Of a stretch of 64,000 nucleotides of DNA, positions 26,534-36,203 are shown in pieces. The DNA is from Lachnoclostridium sp. GTDB lineage: Bacteria; Bacillota; Clostridia; Lachnospirales; Lachnospiraceae. Where the stretch lies: NCBI GenBank assembly GCA_021770065.1, contig JAETRR010000006.1:18483-82482 (forward strand). The letters are read 5' to 3'. The notes below the pieces were generated by a model. That model worked only from the letters and a program-made list of their open reading frames with translations, made no database searches and was not told the origin of the DNA. The translations under genes were made by a program, and so were the position numbers. Position 1 is the first letter of the stretch, and every line of letters begins with the position of its first letter.

Positions 26534-29230
26534 ATGAAAAAGTGGAAAGCAGCGGGACTGGCGCTGGCCTGCGTTTTTTCTCTTTTCTGCAGCAGGGAAA
26601 CTTTGGCGGGGGAGAAAGAGAAGGCGGCAGAGGCCGGATTAGAGCAGCAGATGACATCAGAGGAAGATGCGGCGTTCCAGGATGGAGATGTGATAGGCTT
26701 TATCGGAGACAGCATTACGCATGTGGAATACACGGATGTAAACTATACAGATTTTCTCTATCAGTATTATTTATGCCGTTTTCCGGACAGAGATATTGAA
26801 TTCCGCAATCTGGGAACAATAGGATATACCGTTCGGAATGTGCTGAATATCTATGACAGGGATCCGGCATTTCGGGGAATAAATAAAGCAGTCATTCTTT
26901 TGGGAATGAATGAGGCGATACAGGAGATATCCGCAGAGGCGTATATTGCCGATATGGAAGAACTGATCACACGTTTGAAGGAGGACGGGCTTGAAGGCCG
27001 TGATATTCTTGTGCTTACACCTACGCCCTACGATCAGACCTGTGCACTTAATTATGATAAAAACGGGCATCCTTATCAGACCAGCGACGACAGGCTGTCC
27101 GCATATACGGAACAATTGGTGATAAAAACGGAGGAATGGGGCGTGCGCTGCACGGATCTCCACACCCCTCTGAAGAAACTATTTATAGAAGCGCAAAAAG
27201 AGGATCCCGGAAAAACACTGACCCGGGGCGATTGTATTCACCCGGATGCGGGAACGCACCTTATTATGGCCTATGAGATTCTGAAGGCTCAGGGAGCTGT
27301 AGGAGAGCCTCCCGGAATTACGGTTCCGGAAGAGCCAGGGGAAGATGCACAGAATATTTACCGCAGTGAAAGGGGGATACGGCTTACCTGGAAGCCGGAA
27401 TGCCTGCCCGCATTCGCTGTGGATGAATCTGAAGAGCTCTGCACACGGATACCGTCGGCAGAGATTCCGGGCAGAGAAATGCTCCGGGTGGAAAGCCTGG
27501 TGCAGGGGGCAGACTATGAGCTGGCTCTGGAAGACCGGGTTCTGGGAAATTTTACGGGGCAGGAACTGGCAGAGGGCATTGATTTGGCAGTTCTGGAAGA
27601 GAATCCTTTGCTGGAGACGGCAGCGGTGATAGATGAGAAATCCAGAGAGCGTCAAAAGCTTGCAGCACAATATCGCAGTGAGGTATATCTGGCAGCGGAA
27701 GCGGGAACAGATGAGGCATGGGAGCAGCTTAAAGATATCTGGGAGGAATGGCAGGGCACGGACAGCAGACTGCGGGAGGAAATGAAAGAACAGGCAGGAG
27801 AAGCCGTGTCCCGGACCTATACCGTAAGCATCACGGCAGAAGGCTGTTCCAGAGAGGCATTGGATATAGAGGCCGGACCGGAAGAGGCATTTCTTTTTGA
27901 GGACGGAGATGTCGTAGGCTTTATCGGAGACAGTATCACCCGGATAAGCTATAGCGGAATCAGCTATCCGGAATTTCTGCAGCAGTATTATATCACGCGC
28001 TATCCGGGGCGGGAGCTGGAGTTTCGCAATCTTGGAACAGGCTATTATACGGCAGAGGATGCAAAAAAGCTTTACGGCAGAGAGAGCGGCATTTATGACG
28101 CATCCCTGGAGGGGATTACAAAAGCTGTGATTATGTTTGGCATGAACGAAGCCCTGGATGGAGTAGAGACGGAAGTTTATATCCGGAACATCCGCGGACT
28201 CGTAGAACTTCTGAATGAGCGCGGCATTCCGAATGAAAATATCATCTTGACGGCATCAACTCCCTTTGATCAGACCAGGAGTTCCAACTATCTGGAAAAC
28301 GGAGAGCAGAAACACACGGTTGATGATTCCATTCTGGAATATGTGACAAGCCTCAGAGAGCTGTCCAAAGAGCTGGGGACGCATTTCGTAGATCTCCACA
28401 CGCCTCTGCTGTGGGCTACGGATATTCTGCAGGAAAAGGATGAGGATGCCACACTGACCATTGACGACAACATCCATCCGAAAGCGGAAGGGAGCATTCT
28501 TGCAGGCTATTTCTTTCTGCGCCAGCAGGGTGCCGGAAATGAGGTAGCAGATATCCGGATTTCCAGAGAAGCGGAAGCAGAGGCCGGGAATGCAGAGGTT
28601 GGCAGAGCAGAATGGAGAGGCGACGATGACTATGTCAGATTCACATATCAGCCGCACAGTCTGCCTATGGCCGTTCCGGGTGAAGCGGCCCGGGTTGATG
28701 CGGATTTTTCAATCATGGACTTGATAAGCTGTGAGAATCTGCAGATAGCGGGGCTGAAAAGCGATGAGAAATATACGGTTTATATGGATAAGGTGCCGGT
28801 AGGAGATTTTACCGGAGAGCAGCTTGAGACCGGGGTGAACCTGGCAGGCTGCAGGCTGAACCCCGGGCAGATGGCGGCGATGGAGATTGAAGCACTGAAC
28901 CAGAAATGGCATACATGTTCCTCCGAATACCGCAAGGTTCTGGAAAACGCAACGCTGGGAGAGAAAAGTGCATCCCAGGAAGACGTGGACGCTGCCTATC
29001 AAATCTGGAAGGAGCAGACAGAACAGCTGAGGAGACAGATGTATGAGATTGCACGTACCAGTGTATCCAGAACTTATCTGGTAGAGATCGCCGGCACGAA
29101 TGGCCGGCGTATCTGGATGAGACTGGACCGCTGGAAATGGGTGATTCTGTCTGCCGCCCTGGGCGGACTCCTGGTAATTGCGGTTTCGGCTGCAGTGATC
29201 CGGACAAGAAAAAGGAAAAACAGATATTAA
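26534..29230 (+). CDS. Secreted membrane-anchored protein with two tandem SGNH hydrolase domains
   Basis: An 898-residue exported protein: a signal peptide (about 1-25), SGNH domain 1 (GDSIT with Ser60; GMNE about 124-127; DCIH 233-236), a linker with a helical Glu-rich segment, SGNH domain 2 (GDSIT with Ser467; GMNE 536-539; DNIH 645-648), a second linker, and a C-terminal TM (about 870-890) with a basic tail. Each half ends in a similar helix-plus-strand module (SRTYTVSI / SRTYLVEI), so the duplication covers hydrolase plus linker. All four SGNH blocks are intact in both copies. Likely activity is extracellular deacylation of a glycan or lipid. The divergent AraC regulator downstream may control neighbours. 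Confidence 0.88.
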   Translation: MKKWKAAGLALACVFSLFCSRETLAGEKEKAAEAGLEQQMTSEEDAAFQDGDVIGFIGDSITHVEYTDVNYTDFLYQYYLCRFPDRDIEFRNLGTIGYTVRNVLNIYDRDPAFRGINKAVILLGMNEAIQEISAEAYIADMEELITRLKEDGLEGRDILVLTPTPYDQTCALNYDKNGHPYQTSDDRLSAYTEQLVIKTEEWGVRCTDLHTPLKKLFIEAQKEDPGKTLTRGDCIHPDAGTHLIMAYEILKAQGAVGEPPGITVPEEPGEDAQNIYRSERGIRLTWKPECLPAFAVDESEELCTRIPSAEIPGREMLRVESLVQGADYELALEDRVLGNFTGQELAEGIDLAVLEENPLLETAAVIDEKSRERQKLAAQYRSEVYLAAEAGTDEAWEQLKDIWEEWQGTDSRLREEMKEQAGEAVSRTYTVSITAEGCSREALDIEAGPEEAFLFEDGDVVGFIGDSITRISYSGISYPEFLQQYYITRYPGRELEFRNLGTGYYTAEDAKKLYGRESGIYDASLEGITKAVIMFGMNEALDGVETEVYIRNIRGLVELLNERGIPNENIILTASTPFDQTRSSNYLENGEQKHTVDDSILEYVTSLRELSKELGTHFVDLHTPLLWATDILQEKDEDATLTIDDNIHPKAEGSILAGYFFLRQQGAGNEVADIRISREAEAEAGNAEVGRAEWRGDDDYVRFTYQPHSLPMAVPGEAARVDADFSIMDLISCENLQIAGLKSDEKYTVYMDKVPVGDFTGEQLETGVNLAGCRLNPGQMAAMEIEALNQKWHTCSSEYRKVLENATLGEKSASQEDVDAAYQIWKEQTEQLRRQMYEIARTSVSRTYLVEIAGTNGRRIWMRLDRWKWVILSAALGGLLVIAVSAAVIRTRKRKNRY

Positions 29231-29262
29231 CTTACCGGTTGCAAAATGAGGGGAAGAGAAAT

Positions 29263-30132
29263 TCAGTTTATCCATTTTTTGCGAAAGTCAGAAGCGCGGA
29301 TGCCTTCTGACTTTTTAAATTGCCGGTTAAGGTAGCTGGCATCGTAAAAACCGCAGTTTTCCGCGATCTCCTCAAGGGTGTAATCCGAAAACCGGAGAAG
29401 TTTCTTCGCCAGAGTAATGCGCCTGGCAATAACATAGTGGTTCAGAGTAATCCCGTAAAGGGAACGGAACTCTCTGGAGAGATGAAATTTGCTGATAAAA
29501 AACTGCTCCGACAGCGCGTCCAGGGAAAATTTTTCCGTGTAATGTTCATCCAGATAATGACGCACCTGAGCCATCTTCTGCTTGCCGGGGTGCTTCTTTG
29601 CACGGTTTTCCGTAATATCCAGAAGTAAAATGGAGAGAAGCTCTACAATCAGCCGGGAAGAAGAGATTTCGGCCGGGAGATCGGAGGCTGCATTTACCTC
29701 CAGTAAATGCTCTAACGTCTCCTGAAGCTCCGGAAAAGCCTGAGGCCGGAAAGCCGGGGCGCTTTTGGAGGAGAAGCAGCGGTAGTACTGTGAAGAACTG
29801 GAGCCGTTGAAATGAACCCAGATAAGTTCCCAGGGATCGGATCTGCTGCTCTGATGATAGTAGGGAACCGTACAGTCGATAAAAAAACAGGAACCCTTTT
29901 TTAAAGGATAAGAGGTATCGCGGTACATCAGCGTTCCGCTTCCGGAGAGGACAAGAACCACGAGATAGGATTCCAGATTTTTCCTCTTGGCAAGGTGGCT
30001 TTCGCGCAGTTTCAGATAGCCGGTCTCCTGTACATAAAAAAGGGCGGATCGGGCAAAAGCGCTGGGAGTCTGAATCATGCGCCGTGAACTTTCCATATAA
30101 GAATCCGGGAATTTATCAAAATAATTATTCAA
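29263..30132 (-). CDS. AraC-family transcriptional regulator
   Basis: A 289-residue regulator: an N-terminal cupin domain (SGSGTLMYRDTSYPLKKGSC, then WELIWVHFNG) and the C-terminal double helix-turn-helix (EKFSLDALSEQFFISKFHLS and TLEEIAENCGFYDASYLNRQ). The WVHFNG segment is typical of AraC regulators responding to plant or host glycans. It converges with the SGNH gene and diverges from the GDP-fucose operon at 30270, which it may control. Confidence 0.9.
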   Translation of the reverse strand: MNNYFDKFPDSYMESSRRMIQTPSAFARSALFYVQETGYLKLRESHLAKRKNLESYLVVLVLSGSGTLMYRDTSYPLKKGSCFFIDCTVPYYHQSSRSDPWELIWVHFNGSSSSQYYRCFSSKSAPAFRPQAFPELQETLEHLLEVNAASDLPAEISSSRLIVELLSILLLDITENRAKKHPGKQKMAQVRHYLDEHYTEKFSLDALSEQFFISKFHLSREFRSLYGITLNHYVIARRITLAKKLLRFSDYTLEEIAENCGFYDASYLNRQFKKSEGIRASDFRKKWIN

Positions 30133-30269
30133 GAACAGGGGCCTCCTTTCGGTGATGCAGCGTCGGTGAACAGCAATATAATACCTGTTTTGAGCAACAT
30201 CTTCACTTGTTATCTTAAATATACAGGTTTATACTGTCAAAAGCAATGTTAAAGATGATGAGGAGATAA

Positions 30270-31637
30270 ATGATGACGTATTATGCACTGCTCTCCGGAG
30301 GATCCGGCAGGCGCCTATGGCCTTTATCCAGCGAGGCAAGGCCCAAGCAGTATCTAAAACTGGTGAACCGGGAGACGAATTCCATGGAGCGCTGCTCGAT
30401 GCTCCAAAGAGTCTGGGATCAGCTTACAGAGGCCGAAATGGCTGAATATACCGTCATTACGGCAGGAGAGAGCCAGGCAGAATTAATACAGAGCCAGGTT
30501 CCCGGAGCAAGGATTGCCGCGGAACCTTCAGGAAGAGATACTTTTGGAGCGGTACTGCTTTCCTGTGCGTATCTATACAGCCGTCTGGGAGCCGCAAGAG
30601 AGGATTACGCAGTTATAATGCCGGTAGATCCCTATACGGAGGGCCTGTATTTTGAGACGGTAAAGGGGCTCGCAGATGTGGTGAAGCGTTCCGGTATGGA
30701 GATCGGGCTGCTGGGAGCAGTGCCTTCTTACCCGGCAACAAAATACGGATATATACTGCCCGGCGAGAGAAAGGAAGATTATTTTAAGGCAGAAGGTTTT
30801 GTGGAGAAACCGGACGAGAGCCGTGCCGGGGAGCTGATACGCCGGGGAGCTCTCTGGAACTGCGGCGTATTCTGCGTCCGGATCGGCAGCATGCTGGATC
30901 ATGCGGCAGCTTATGGGGTTCCGGAAGATTATGAGGGGTTATGCAGATCCTATGAGAAACTGCCCGCAGCCAGCTTTGACTATGAAGTACTGGAAAAAAC
31001 AGAAAAACTGGCTGTTGTAGAATTTCGCGGGTTCTGGAAGGATCTGGGCACCTGGGATGCTATGGCGGATCAGATGAGTACCGATACGGTCGGAAGGGCA
31101 GTTTTGTCTGACACCTGCAGGAATACCCAGATTATCAATGAATTAAAGGCACCTGTAACGGCGGTGGGCACAAGGGATCTGGTCATTGCGGCAGGCCCGG
31201 ACGGAATTCTGGTGGCCGATAAGGGCGAAGCTTCAAAGGTAAAGGAGCTGACGGCAGATTTTCAGATGCGTCCCATGTTTGAGGAACGCCGGTGGGGCAC
31301 TCTGGAGACTCTGGATGATACGAACGGCCCTGAAGTGTCCACCCTGACGAGGAAGATACGAATCTATGATGGTATGGCTTCCAGCTACCATTACCATCAA
31401 AACCGGGATGAGATCTGGACGATACTTAAGGGGACGGGAGAGCTGATTCTGGAGGGAAACAAGATTCCTCTGTCCCCGGGGAAGGCTGTCTGTATCCGGA
31501 AGAACCAGCGGCATGCAGTAAAAGCATTCCGGGATTTTGAGTATATAGAAATTCATGTGGGATGCAGTGTGGGAAATGCGGACATACACAGGATAACCTT
31601 TGAGTGGGATGAAATAGAGCTGGCCCATATTCTGTAA
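30270..31637 (+). CDS. manC: Mannose-1-phosphate guanylyltransferase (ManC type, bifunctional with cupin)
   Basis: A 455-residue enzyme making GDP-mannose from mannose-1-phosphate and GTP. The nucleotidyltransferase half has LSGGSGRRLWPLSSEARPKQ, then the substrate loop KYGYI and the metal region GFVEKPDES. The C-terminal third is a type II mannose-6-phosphate-isomerase cupin (SSYHYHQNRDEIWTILKGTG, IRKNQRHAVKAF). It starts at 30270, or at the adjacent Met at 30273, after AGGAG. It is the first gene of a five-gene GDP-L-fucose operon. Confidence 0.93.
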   Translation: MMTYYALLSGGSGRRLWPLSSEARPKQYLKLVNRETNSMERCSMLQRVWDQLTEAEMAEYTVITAGESQAELIQSQVPGARIAAEPSGRDTFGAVLLSCAYLYSRLGAAREDYAVIMPVDPYTEGLYFETVKGLADVVKRSGMEIGLLGAVPSYPATKYGYILPGERKEDYFKAEGFVEKPDESRAGELIRRGALWNCGVFCVRIGSMLDHAAAYGVPEDYEGLCRSYEKLPAASFDYEVLEKTEKLAVVEFRGFWKDLGTWDAMADQMSTDTVGRAVLSDTCRNTQIINELKAPVTAVGTRDLVIAAGPDGILVADKGEASKVKELTADFQMRPMFEERRWGTLETLDDTNGPEVSTLTRKIRIYDGMASSYHYHQNRDEIWTILKGTGELILEGNKIPLSPGKAVCIRKNQRHAVKAFRDFEYIEIHVGCSVGNADIHRITFEWDEIELAHIL

Positions 31638-31697
31638 CGGAAAACAGGCCGGTGCAGGGACATTCATAATGATATGAAACGAAAGGAATTATTGAAT

Positions 31698-32771
31698 ATG
31701 ATGAATAAGACAGCGTTGATCACAGGAATCACAGGCCAGGACGGTTCCTATCTGGCAGAACTTCTCCTTGAAAAGGGCTATGAGGTATACGGCCTGTTCC
31801 GCAGGGGATCCACCAATACGGCGGGACGGATTGCTCATCTTCTGGAAAAACGATCAGCAGAAAACCGGCGCCTTCACCTCATCTATGGAGATATGACGGA
31901 TTCCCTGAATCTGGTACGTCTGATGCTTGAGATACGGCCGGATGAGGTCTACAATCTGGCGGCCCAGTCTCATGTTGCAGTGTCGTTCGAAGAGCCGGAG
32001 TACACGGCCAATACGGACGGAATCGGCGTTCTGCGCATTCTGGAGGCAGTGCGCGCGGCAGGACTGGCAGATATGACGCGGATTTACCAGGCATCCACTT
32101 CGGAGCTCTACGGAAAGGCAGAGGAAATTCCCCAGAGGGAGACCACGCCTTTCCATCCCCGTTCCCCCTATGCGGCTGCAAAGCTTTACGGCTACTGGAT
32201 CATCCGGAATTACAGAGAAGCTTATGGCATGTTTGCAGTCAACGGAATTCTTTTCAACCACGAGTCCCCCAGACGGGGGGAGACCTTTGTTACGAGAAAA
32301 ATCACCCTGGCAGTTGCAGATATACTGGCAGGGTGCCGGGAAAAGCTGTATCTGGGGAACCTGGATGCCAGACGCGACTGGGGATATGCCGGCGATTATG
32401 TGGAATGCATGTGGAGAATGCTGCAGCATGAGACGCCGGAGGATTTTGTGATTGCCACAGGAGAGGCCCATACAGTCAGAGAATTCGCGGAGGAAGCCTT
32501 TCGGCAGGGAGGCATAGAGCTTCTTTGGAGGGGCAGGGGCGCAGAGGAACAGGGAATTGACCGAAGGACCGGAAAGGTGTTGGTGGAGGTGTCGCCGGAA
32601 TTTTTCCGTCCTGCAGAGGTAGATCTGCTCCTGGGCGACCCCTCAAGGGCAAAAGAGCTTCTCGGGTGGAATCCGGGAAAAACTTCCTTTCAAGAACTGG
32701 TAAAGATGATGGTTGAGCATGATATGGCAGAGAAGATATATCAGAAAGGAGGCCATGGGAATGAACTGTGA
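31698..32771 (+). CDS. gmd: GDP-mannose 4,6-dehydratase
   Basis: An extended short-chain dehydrogenase of 357 residues from the Met at 31698, which is favoured over 31674 because AAAGGA lies ten bases upstream. It has the NADP-binding [15 protein letters not shown], the arginine-rich FRRGSTNT, the catalytic Ser/Thr in STSELYG and the YxxxK motif in [28 protein letters not shown] is a hallmark of GMD. It converts GDP-mannose to GDP-4-keto-6-deoxymannose, the substrate of the next gene, with which it overlaps by 11 bases. Confidence 0.95.
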   Translation: MMNKTALITGITGQDGSYLAELLLEKGYEVYGLFRRGSTNTAGRIAHLLEKRSAENRRLHLIYGDMTDSLNLVRLMLEIRPDEVYNLAAQSHVAVSFEEPEYTANTDGIGVLRILEAVRAAGLADMTRIYQASTSELYGKAEEIPQRETTPFHPRSPYAAAKLYGYWIIRNYREAYGMFAVNGILFNHESPRRGETFVTRKITLAVADILAGCREKLYLGNLDARRDWGYAGDYVECMWRMLQHETPEDFVIATGEAHTVREFAEEAFRQGGIELLWRGRGAEEQGIDRRTGKVLVEVSPEFFRPAEVDLLLGDPSRAKELLGWNPGKTSFQELVKMMVEHDMAEKIYQKGGHGNEL

Positions 32772-33726
32772 GCCGTTAGACAGAGAAAAAAAGATCTATG
32801 TAGCCGGACACCGGGGCCTGGCGGGGTCTGCGTTTGTGCGCCGTCTTGAGAGGGAGGGGTTTACCCGGATCATTACCAGAACCCATGCAGAACTGGATTT
32901 GACAAGACAGGCAGAGACGGAAGCATTTTTTGCAGAGGAAAAGCCGGACTATGTGATCCTGGCGGCGGCCAGGGTAGGCGGAATCCATGCCAACGATACC
33001 TGCCCGGCGGATTTTATTATGAAAAATCTTCAGATAGAATGCAATGTGATTGACAGCGCTTACCGTAATCAGGTGAAAAAGCTGTTGTTCCTGGGAAGCT
33101 CCTGTATTTATCCCAGGGAATGTTCTCAGCCGATCCGGGAAGAATATCTGTTAAGCGGATATCTGGAAAAGACCAATGAAGCTTATGCTCTGGCGAAAAT
33201 TGCAGGTCTGAAAATGTGTGCGTTTTACAATCAGCAGTACCACACGAATTATATCAGCGTGATGCCCTGCAACCTCTATGGGATAAATGATAATTTTTCC
33301 CTAGAGAGTTCCCATGTGCTTCCGGCTTTTATAAGGAAGTTCCATGAGGCAAAGCTGAACGGCGCGCCTGCCGTAACGGTATGGGGAAGCGGAACGCCTT
33401 TAAGAGAGTTTCTCAATGTGGACGATCTGGCAGATGCCTGTCTGTATCTGCTGGATCATTATGAGGGAAATGAATTCTTTAATGTGGGTTCGGGGCAGGA
33501 GATCCGTATCCTTGAATTGGCAGAGCTGGTGAAGCGTATCACAGGCTACCAGGGAGAAGTCATCCTGGATCCCTCAAAGCCTGACGGGACACCGAGAAAG
33601 GTTACGGATATCAGCCGCATCCTGAATACAGGATGGAGGCCGAAAATTGATCTGGAAACGGGAATCCGCAGAACTTATGAATGGTTTTGTGAAAAATATG
33701 CGGCAGGGACATTTACGGAGCGGTAA
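32761..33726 (+). CDS. fcl: GDP-L-fucose synthase
   Basis: A 321-residue short-chain dehydrogenase. The Met at 32761 is chosen because AAGGAGG at 32746 has ideal spacing to it. It contains the nucleotide-binding [14 protein letters not shown], the hallmark [13 protein letters not shown], the catalytic [15 protein letters not shown], and the active-site Tyr and Lys in [11 protein letters not shown]. The enzyme epimerises and reduces the 4-keto intermediate to GDP-L-fucose. It is coupled to gmd and followed by manA. Confidence 0.95.
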   Translation: MNCEPLDREKKIYVAGHRGLAGSAFVRRLEREGFTRIITRTHAELDLTRQAETEAFFAEEKPDYVILAAARVGGIHANDTCPADFIMKNLQIECNVIDSAYRNQVKKLLFLGSSCIYPRECSQPIREEYLLSGYLEKTNEAYALAKIAGLKMCAFYNQQYHTNYISVMPCNLYGINDNFSLESSHVLPAFIRKFHEAKLNGAPAVTVWGSGTPLREFLNVDDLADACLYLLDHYEGNEFFNVGSGQEIRILELAELVKRITGYQGEVILDPSKPDGTPRKVTDISRILNTGWRPKIDLETGIRRTYEWFCEKYAAGTFTER

Positions 33727-33795
33727 GAGGGCGGAAAGAGAATCTGCCCATAAAAAGGGAATTCAGACAGGCATACCTAAACTGTGGAGGTTTAA

Positions 33796-34608
33796 ATGGA
33801 TCCGGTAAAGCTGAAGCCAGTGCGGAAAAATTATATATGGGGAACGGAAGACTGGATGCTTTCCAGGCTCCATGAGGGATTGGAGGACATCCCTCTTTTG
33901 ATTAAAATTATTACAGCCAGGGAAGCCCTGTCTGTCCAGGTACACCCGGAGGATGCCCTGGCCCGGGAGCTGGAACACGCAGGGGGAAAAACGGAAATGT
34001 GGTACGTGCTTGACTGCGAACCGGGAGCATATCTTTATTACGGTTTAAAACACAGGATATCTGTAAATGAATTTCAAAAAAGGGTTCGGAACCAGACCAT
34101 TCTGGAGGTGTGCCGAAAGACGGCAGTAAAAAAAGGAGATGTTTTTTACATTCCGGCCGGACAGATTCACGCCATAGGGAAAGGCATTACCGTGGCAGAG
34201 GTGCAGCAGAGCTCCGATATCACCTACCGGGTGTACGATTATAACCGGGAGGACGCAAATCATCAGAGACGGGCGCTCCATATAGACAAGGCGCTTTTGG
34301 CAGCAGATTTCATGCCGCCCCTCTCGGGGTGCCATCCTATGGGCCCTCGCGTACAGAAAAATGGATATTCCAGAACTTTATTAGTGCAATGTCCGCATTT
34401 TGTGGTACAATTATACGAGATAGAGGAATATATGGAGGAAAATGTCAGAAAATCGTTTCAGTCCCTTCTTGTTCTGGAGGGTGAGGGAAGCTTAACAAGT
34501 GCACATAAAAGCATAAAGCTTTCAAAAGGCGACAGCATATTTCTTCCAAAGGAAGCGGGAGCCTGCCGGGTGACCGGAAGGCTGCAAATACTTTTAAGCG
34601 AGGTATAA
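33796..34608 (+). CDS. manA: Class I mannose-6-phosphate isomerase, short form
   Basis: The 270-residue protein starts at 33796 after GTGGAGG. It has the cupin zinc-binding motifs SVQVHPEDALARELEHAGG and KTEMWYVLD, then IPAGQIHAIGKG and SDITYRVYDYNR, which match the short Firmicutes ManA form lacking the extra helical insert of the enterobacterial enzyme. It interconverts fructose-6-phosphate and mannose-6-phosphate, feeding GDP-fucose synthesis. The next gene starts three bases after its stop. Confidence 0.93.
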   Translation: MDPVKLKPVRKNYIWGTEDWMLSRLHEGLEDIPLLIKIITAREALSVQVHPEDALARELEHAGGKTEMWYVLDCEPGAYLYYGLKHRISVNEFQKRVRNQTILEVCRKTAVKKGDVFYIPAGQIHAIGKGITVAEVQQSSDITYRVYDYNREDANHQRRALHIDKALLAADFMPPLSGCHPMGPRVQKNGYSRTLLVQCPHFVVQLYEIEEYMEENVRKSFQSLLVLEGEGSLTSAHKSIKLSKGDSIFLPKEAGACRVTGRLQILLSEV

Positions 34609-34611
34609 CGG

Positions 34612-36105
34612 ATGAATTTAAAATTTGGAACAGGAGGCATTCGTGCCGCTATGGGGCAGGGGCCGGATCATTTAAATCTGGAGACCATACAGGAGGCGGC
34701 TCTGGGAGTGGCGGCCTATGTAAAAAGCCGGAGCAAAGATCCGTCTGTGGCAGTGGCCTATGACAGCCGGAACCATTCGGAGGAATTTGCGCATGAGACT
34801 GCGAGGGTGCTGGCTCTAAAAGGATGCAAGGCATATATTTATCCCAGGCTGATGCCCGCGCCCGCGCTTTCATTTGCCGTGCGCCATTTAAAATGTGATG
34901 CCGGCGTGTGTATCACGGCCAGCCACAATCCCAAGGATTACAATGGTTTTAAGGTCTATGGAGCTGACGGGTGTCAGGTGACAAGCGGGGCGGCCGCGGC
35001 AATCCAGATGTATATTGAGAAAGCAGAAGTGAAGGAGGCCGGGGAAGATCTGCCCTTTGAATATTTCCTGGAATCCGGAGAGATAGAAGAGATTAGCGAT
35101 AAGGTGATTAAGGCGTTTCTGGCAGCAGTGATTAAGAAGCGCACTCAGAAGGAACTGACCTCTGATCTTAAGGTGGTTTATACGCCGCTCCACGGGACGG
35201 GCTTAAGCTGCGTAAGCAGCATTCTGAAACATATCGGAGTAAAGAATCTTCAGATTGTAAAAGAGCAGGCAAAACCGGACGGAAACTTTCCGACCTGTCC
35301 CTATCCGAACCCGGAAGAGAGCGAGGCTCTGAAACTGGGACTCGATTACTGTAAAAAGCAGAAGGCGGATCTTCTGATTGCCACAGATCCGGACAGTGAC
35401 CGCATCGGCGTGGCCGTCCGGCATGGAGAGGAGTATCGGCAGCTGACGGGCAACCAGGTGGGGATTCTGCTTCTTGATTATATCCTGAGATGCCGGCAGG
35501 AAGCGGGAACACTTCCTGCAGAACCTGTTGTCATCAAGACGATCGTGACAACCTCTATGGCGGATCGGATTGCGGAGCATTACGGCGCAGAGGTGATCAA
35601 TACGCTCACAGGGTTTAAGTATATCGGAGAGCAGATCGGACTTCTGGAGCAGGCAGGCGGTGCGAAGCGCTTTGTGTTCGGCTTTGAGGAAAGCTGCGGC
35701 TATCTGATCGGAAGCTATGTGCGTGATAAGGATGCAGTGGGAGCTGCGATGGCCGTCTGCGAGATGGCTGACGCTTACAAGTCCATAGGCAAGACGCTCG
35801 TAGATGTATTGGAAGAGCTGTATGAGACTTACGGTCATTATACGACTGAGCTGAAAAATTATACCTTTGAGGGGGCTGAGGCGGACCGGCGCATGAGCCT
35901 GATCCGCAAAGGCCTTGCGGAAAAACCGGATATGAAGATGCGCGGTTCCAAAGTTGTCCGCTATGAGGACTATCAGGAAGGCGTTGAAGGATTCCCGAAG
36001 GCGGATGTGATAAAGCTGTGGCTGGAGGACGGGGCGGAGGTCGTTATCCGTCCTTCCGGAACGGAGCCGAAGATCAAAGTTTATACGGAGAGGAAAGGCG
36101 GTTGA
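34612..36105 (+). CDS. Phosphomannomutase / phosphoglucomutase
   Basis: This 497-residue alpha-D-phosphohexomutase has all four loops: the phosphoserine site TASHNPKDYNG, the metal site TDPDSDRIG, the sugar-binding loop FGFEESCGYLIG and the phosphate-binding RPSGTEPKIKVY. Context (manC, gmd, fcl, manA) argues for phosphomannomutase, although many family members also accept glucose phosphates. The 25-bp inverted repeat 40 bases after the stop ends the operon. Confidence 0.9.
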   Translation: MNLKFGTGGIRAAMGQGPDHLNLETIQEAALGVAAYVKSRSKDPSVAVAYDSRNHSEEFAHETARVLALKGCKAYIYPRLMPAPALSFAVRHLKCDAGVCITASHNPKDYNGFKVYGADGCQVTSGAAAAIQMYIEKAEVKEAGEDLPFEYFLESGEIEEISDKVIKAFLAAVIKKRTQKELTSDLKVVYTPLHGTGLSCVSSILKHIGVKNLQIVKEQAKPDGNFPTCPYPNPEESEALKLGLDYCKKQKADLLIATDPDSDRIGVAVRHGEEYRQLTGNQVGILLLDYILRCRQEAGTLPAEPVVIKTIVTTSMADRIAEHYGAEVINTLTGFKYIGEQIGLLEQAGGAKRFVFGFEESCGYLIGSYVRDKDAVGAAMAVCEMADAYKSIGKTLVDVLEELYETYGHYTTELKNYTFEGAEADRRMSLIRKGLAEKPDMKMRGSKVVRYEDYQEGVEGFPKADVIKLWLEDGAEVVIRPSGTEPKIKVYTERKGG

Positions 36106-36144
36106 CCAAAAAGAGAATAAGAACTCAGATAACAGGGCTGTTAA

Positions 36145-36194
36145 AAAAGAGAGAGCGCCCGCAATCCGGCCGGATTGCGGGCGCTCTCTCTTTT
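36145..36194. terminator. Bidirectional Rho-independent terminator
   Basis: A perfect 25-bp inverted repeat with no spacer (left arm 36145-36169, right arm 36170-36194; core GAGAGAGCGCCCGCAATCC) is flanked by As and Ts. It terminates both the GDP-fucose operon (+) and the lacI gene (-). Confidence 0.93.
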
Positions 36195-36203
36195 CAATCT
36201 TTT

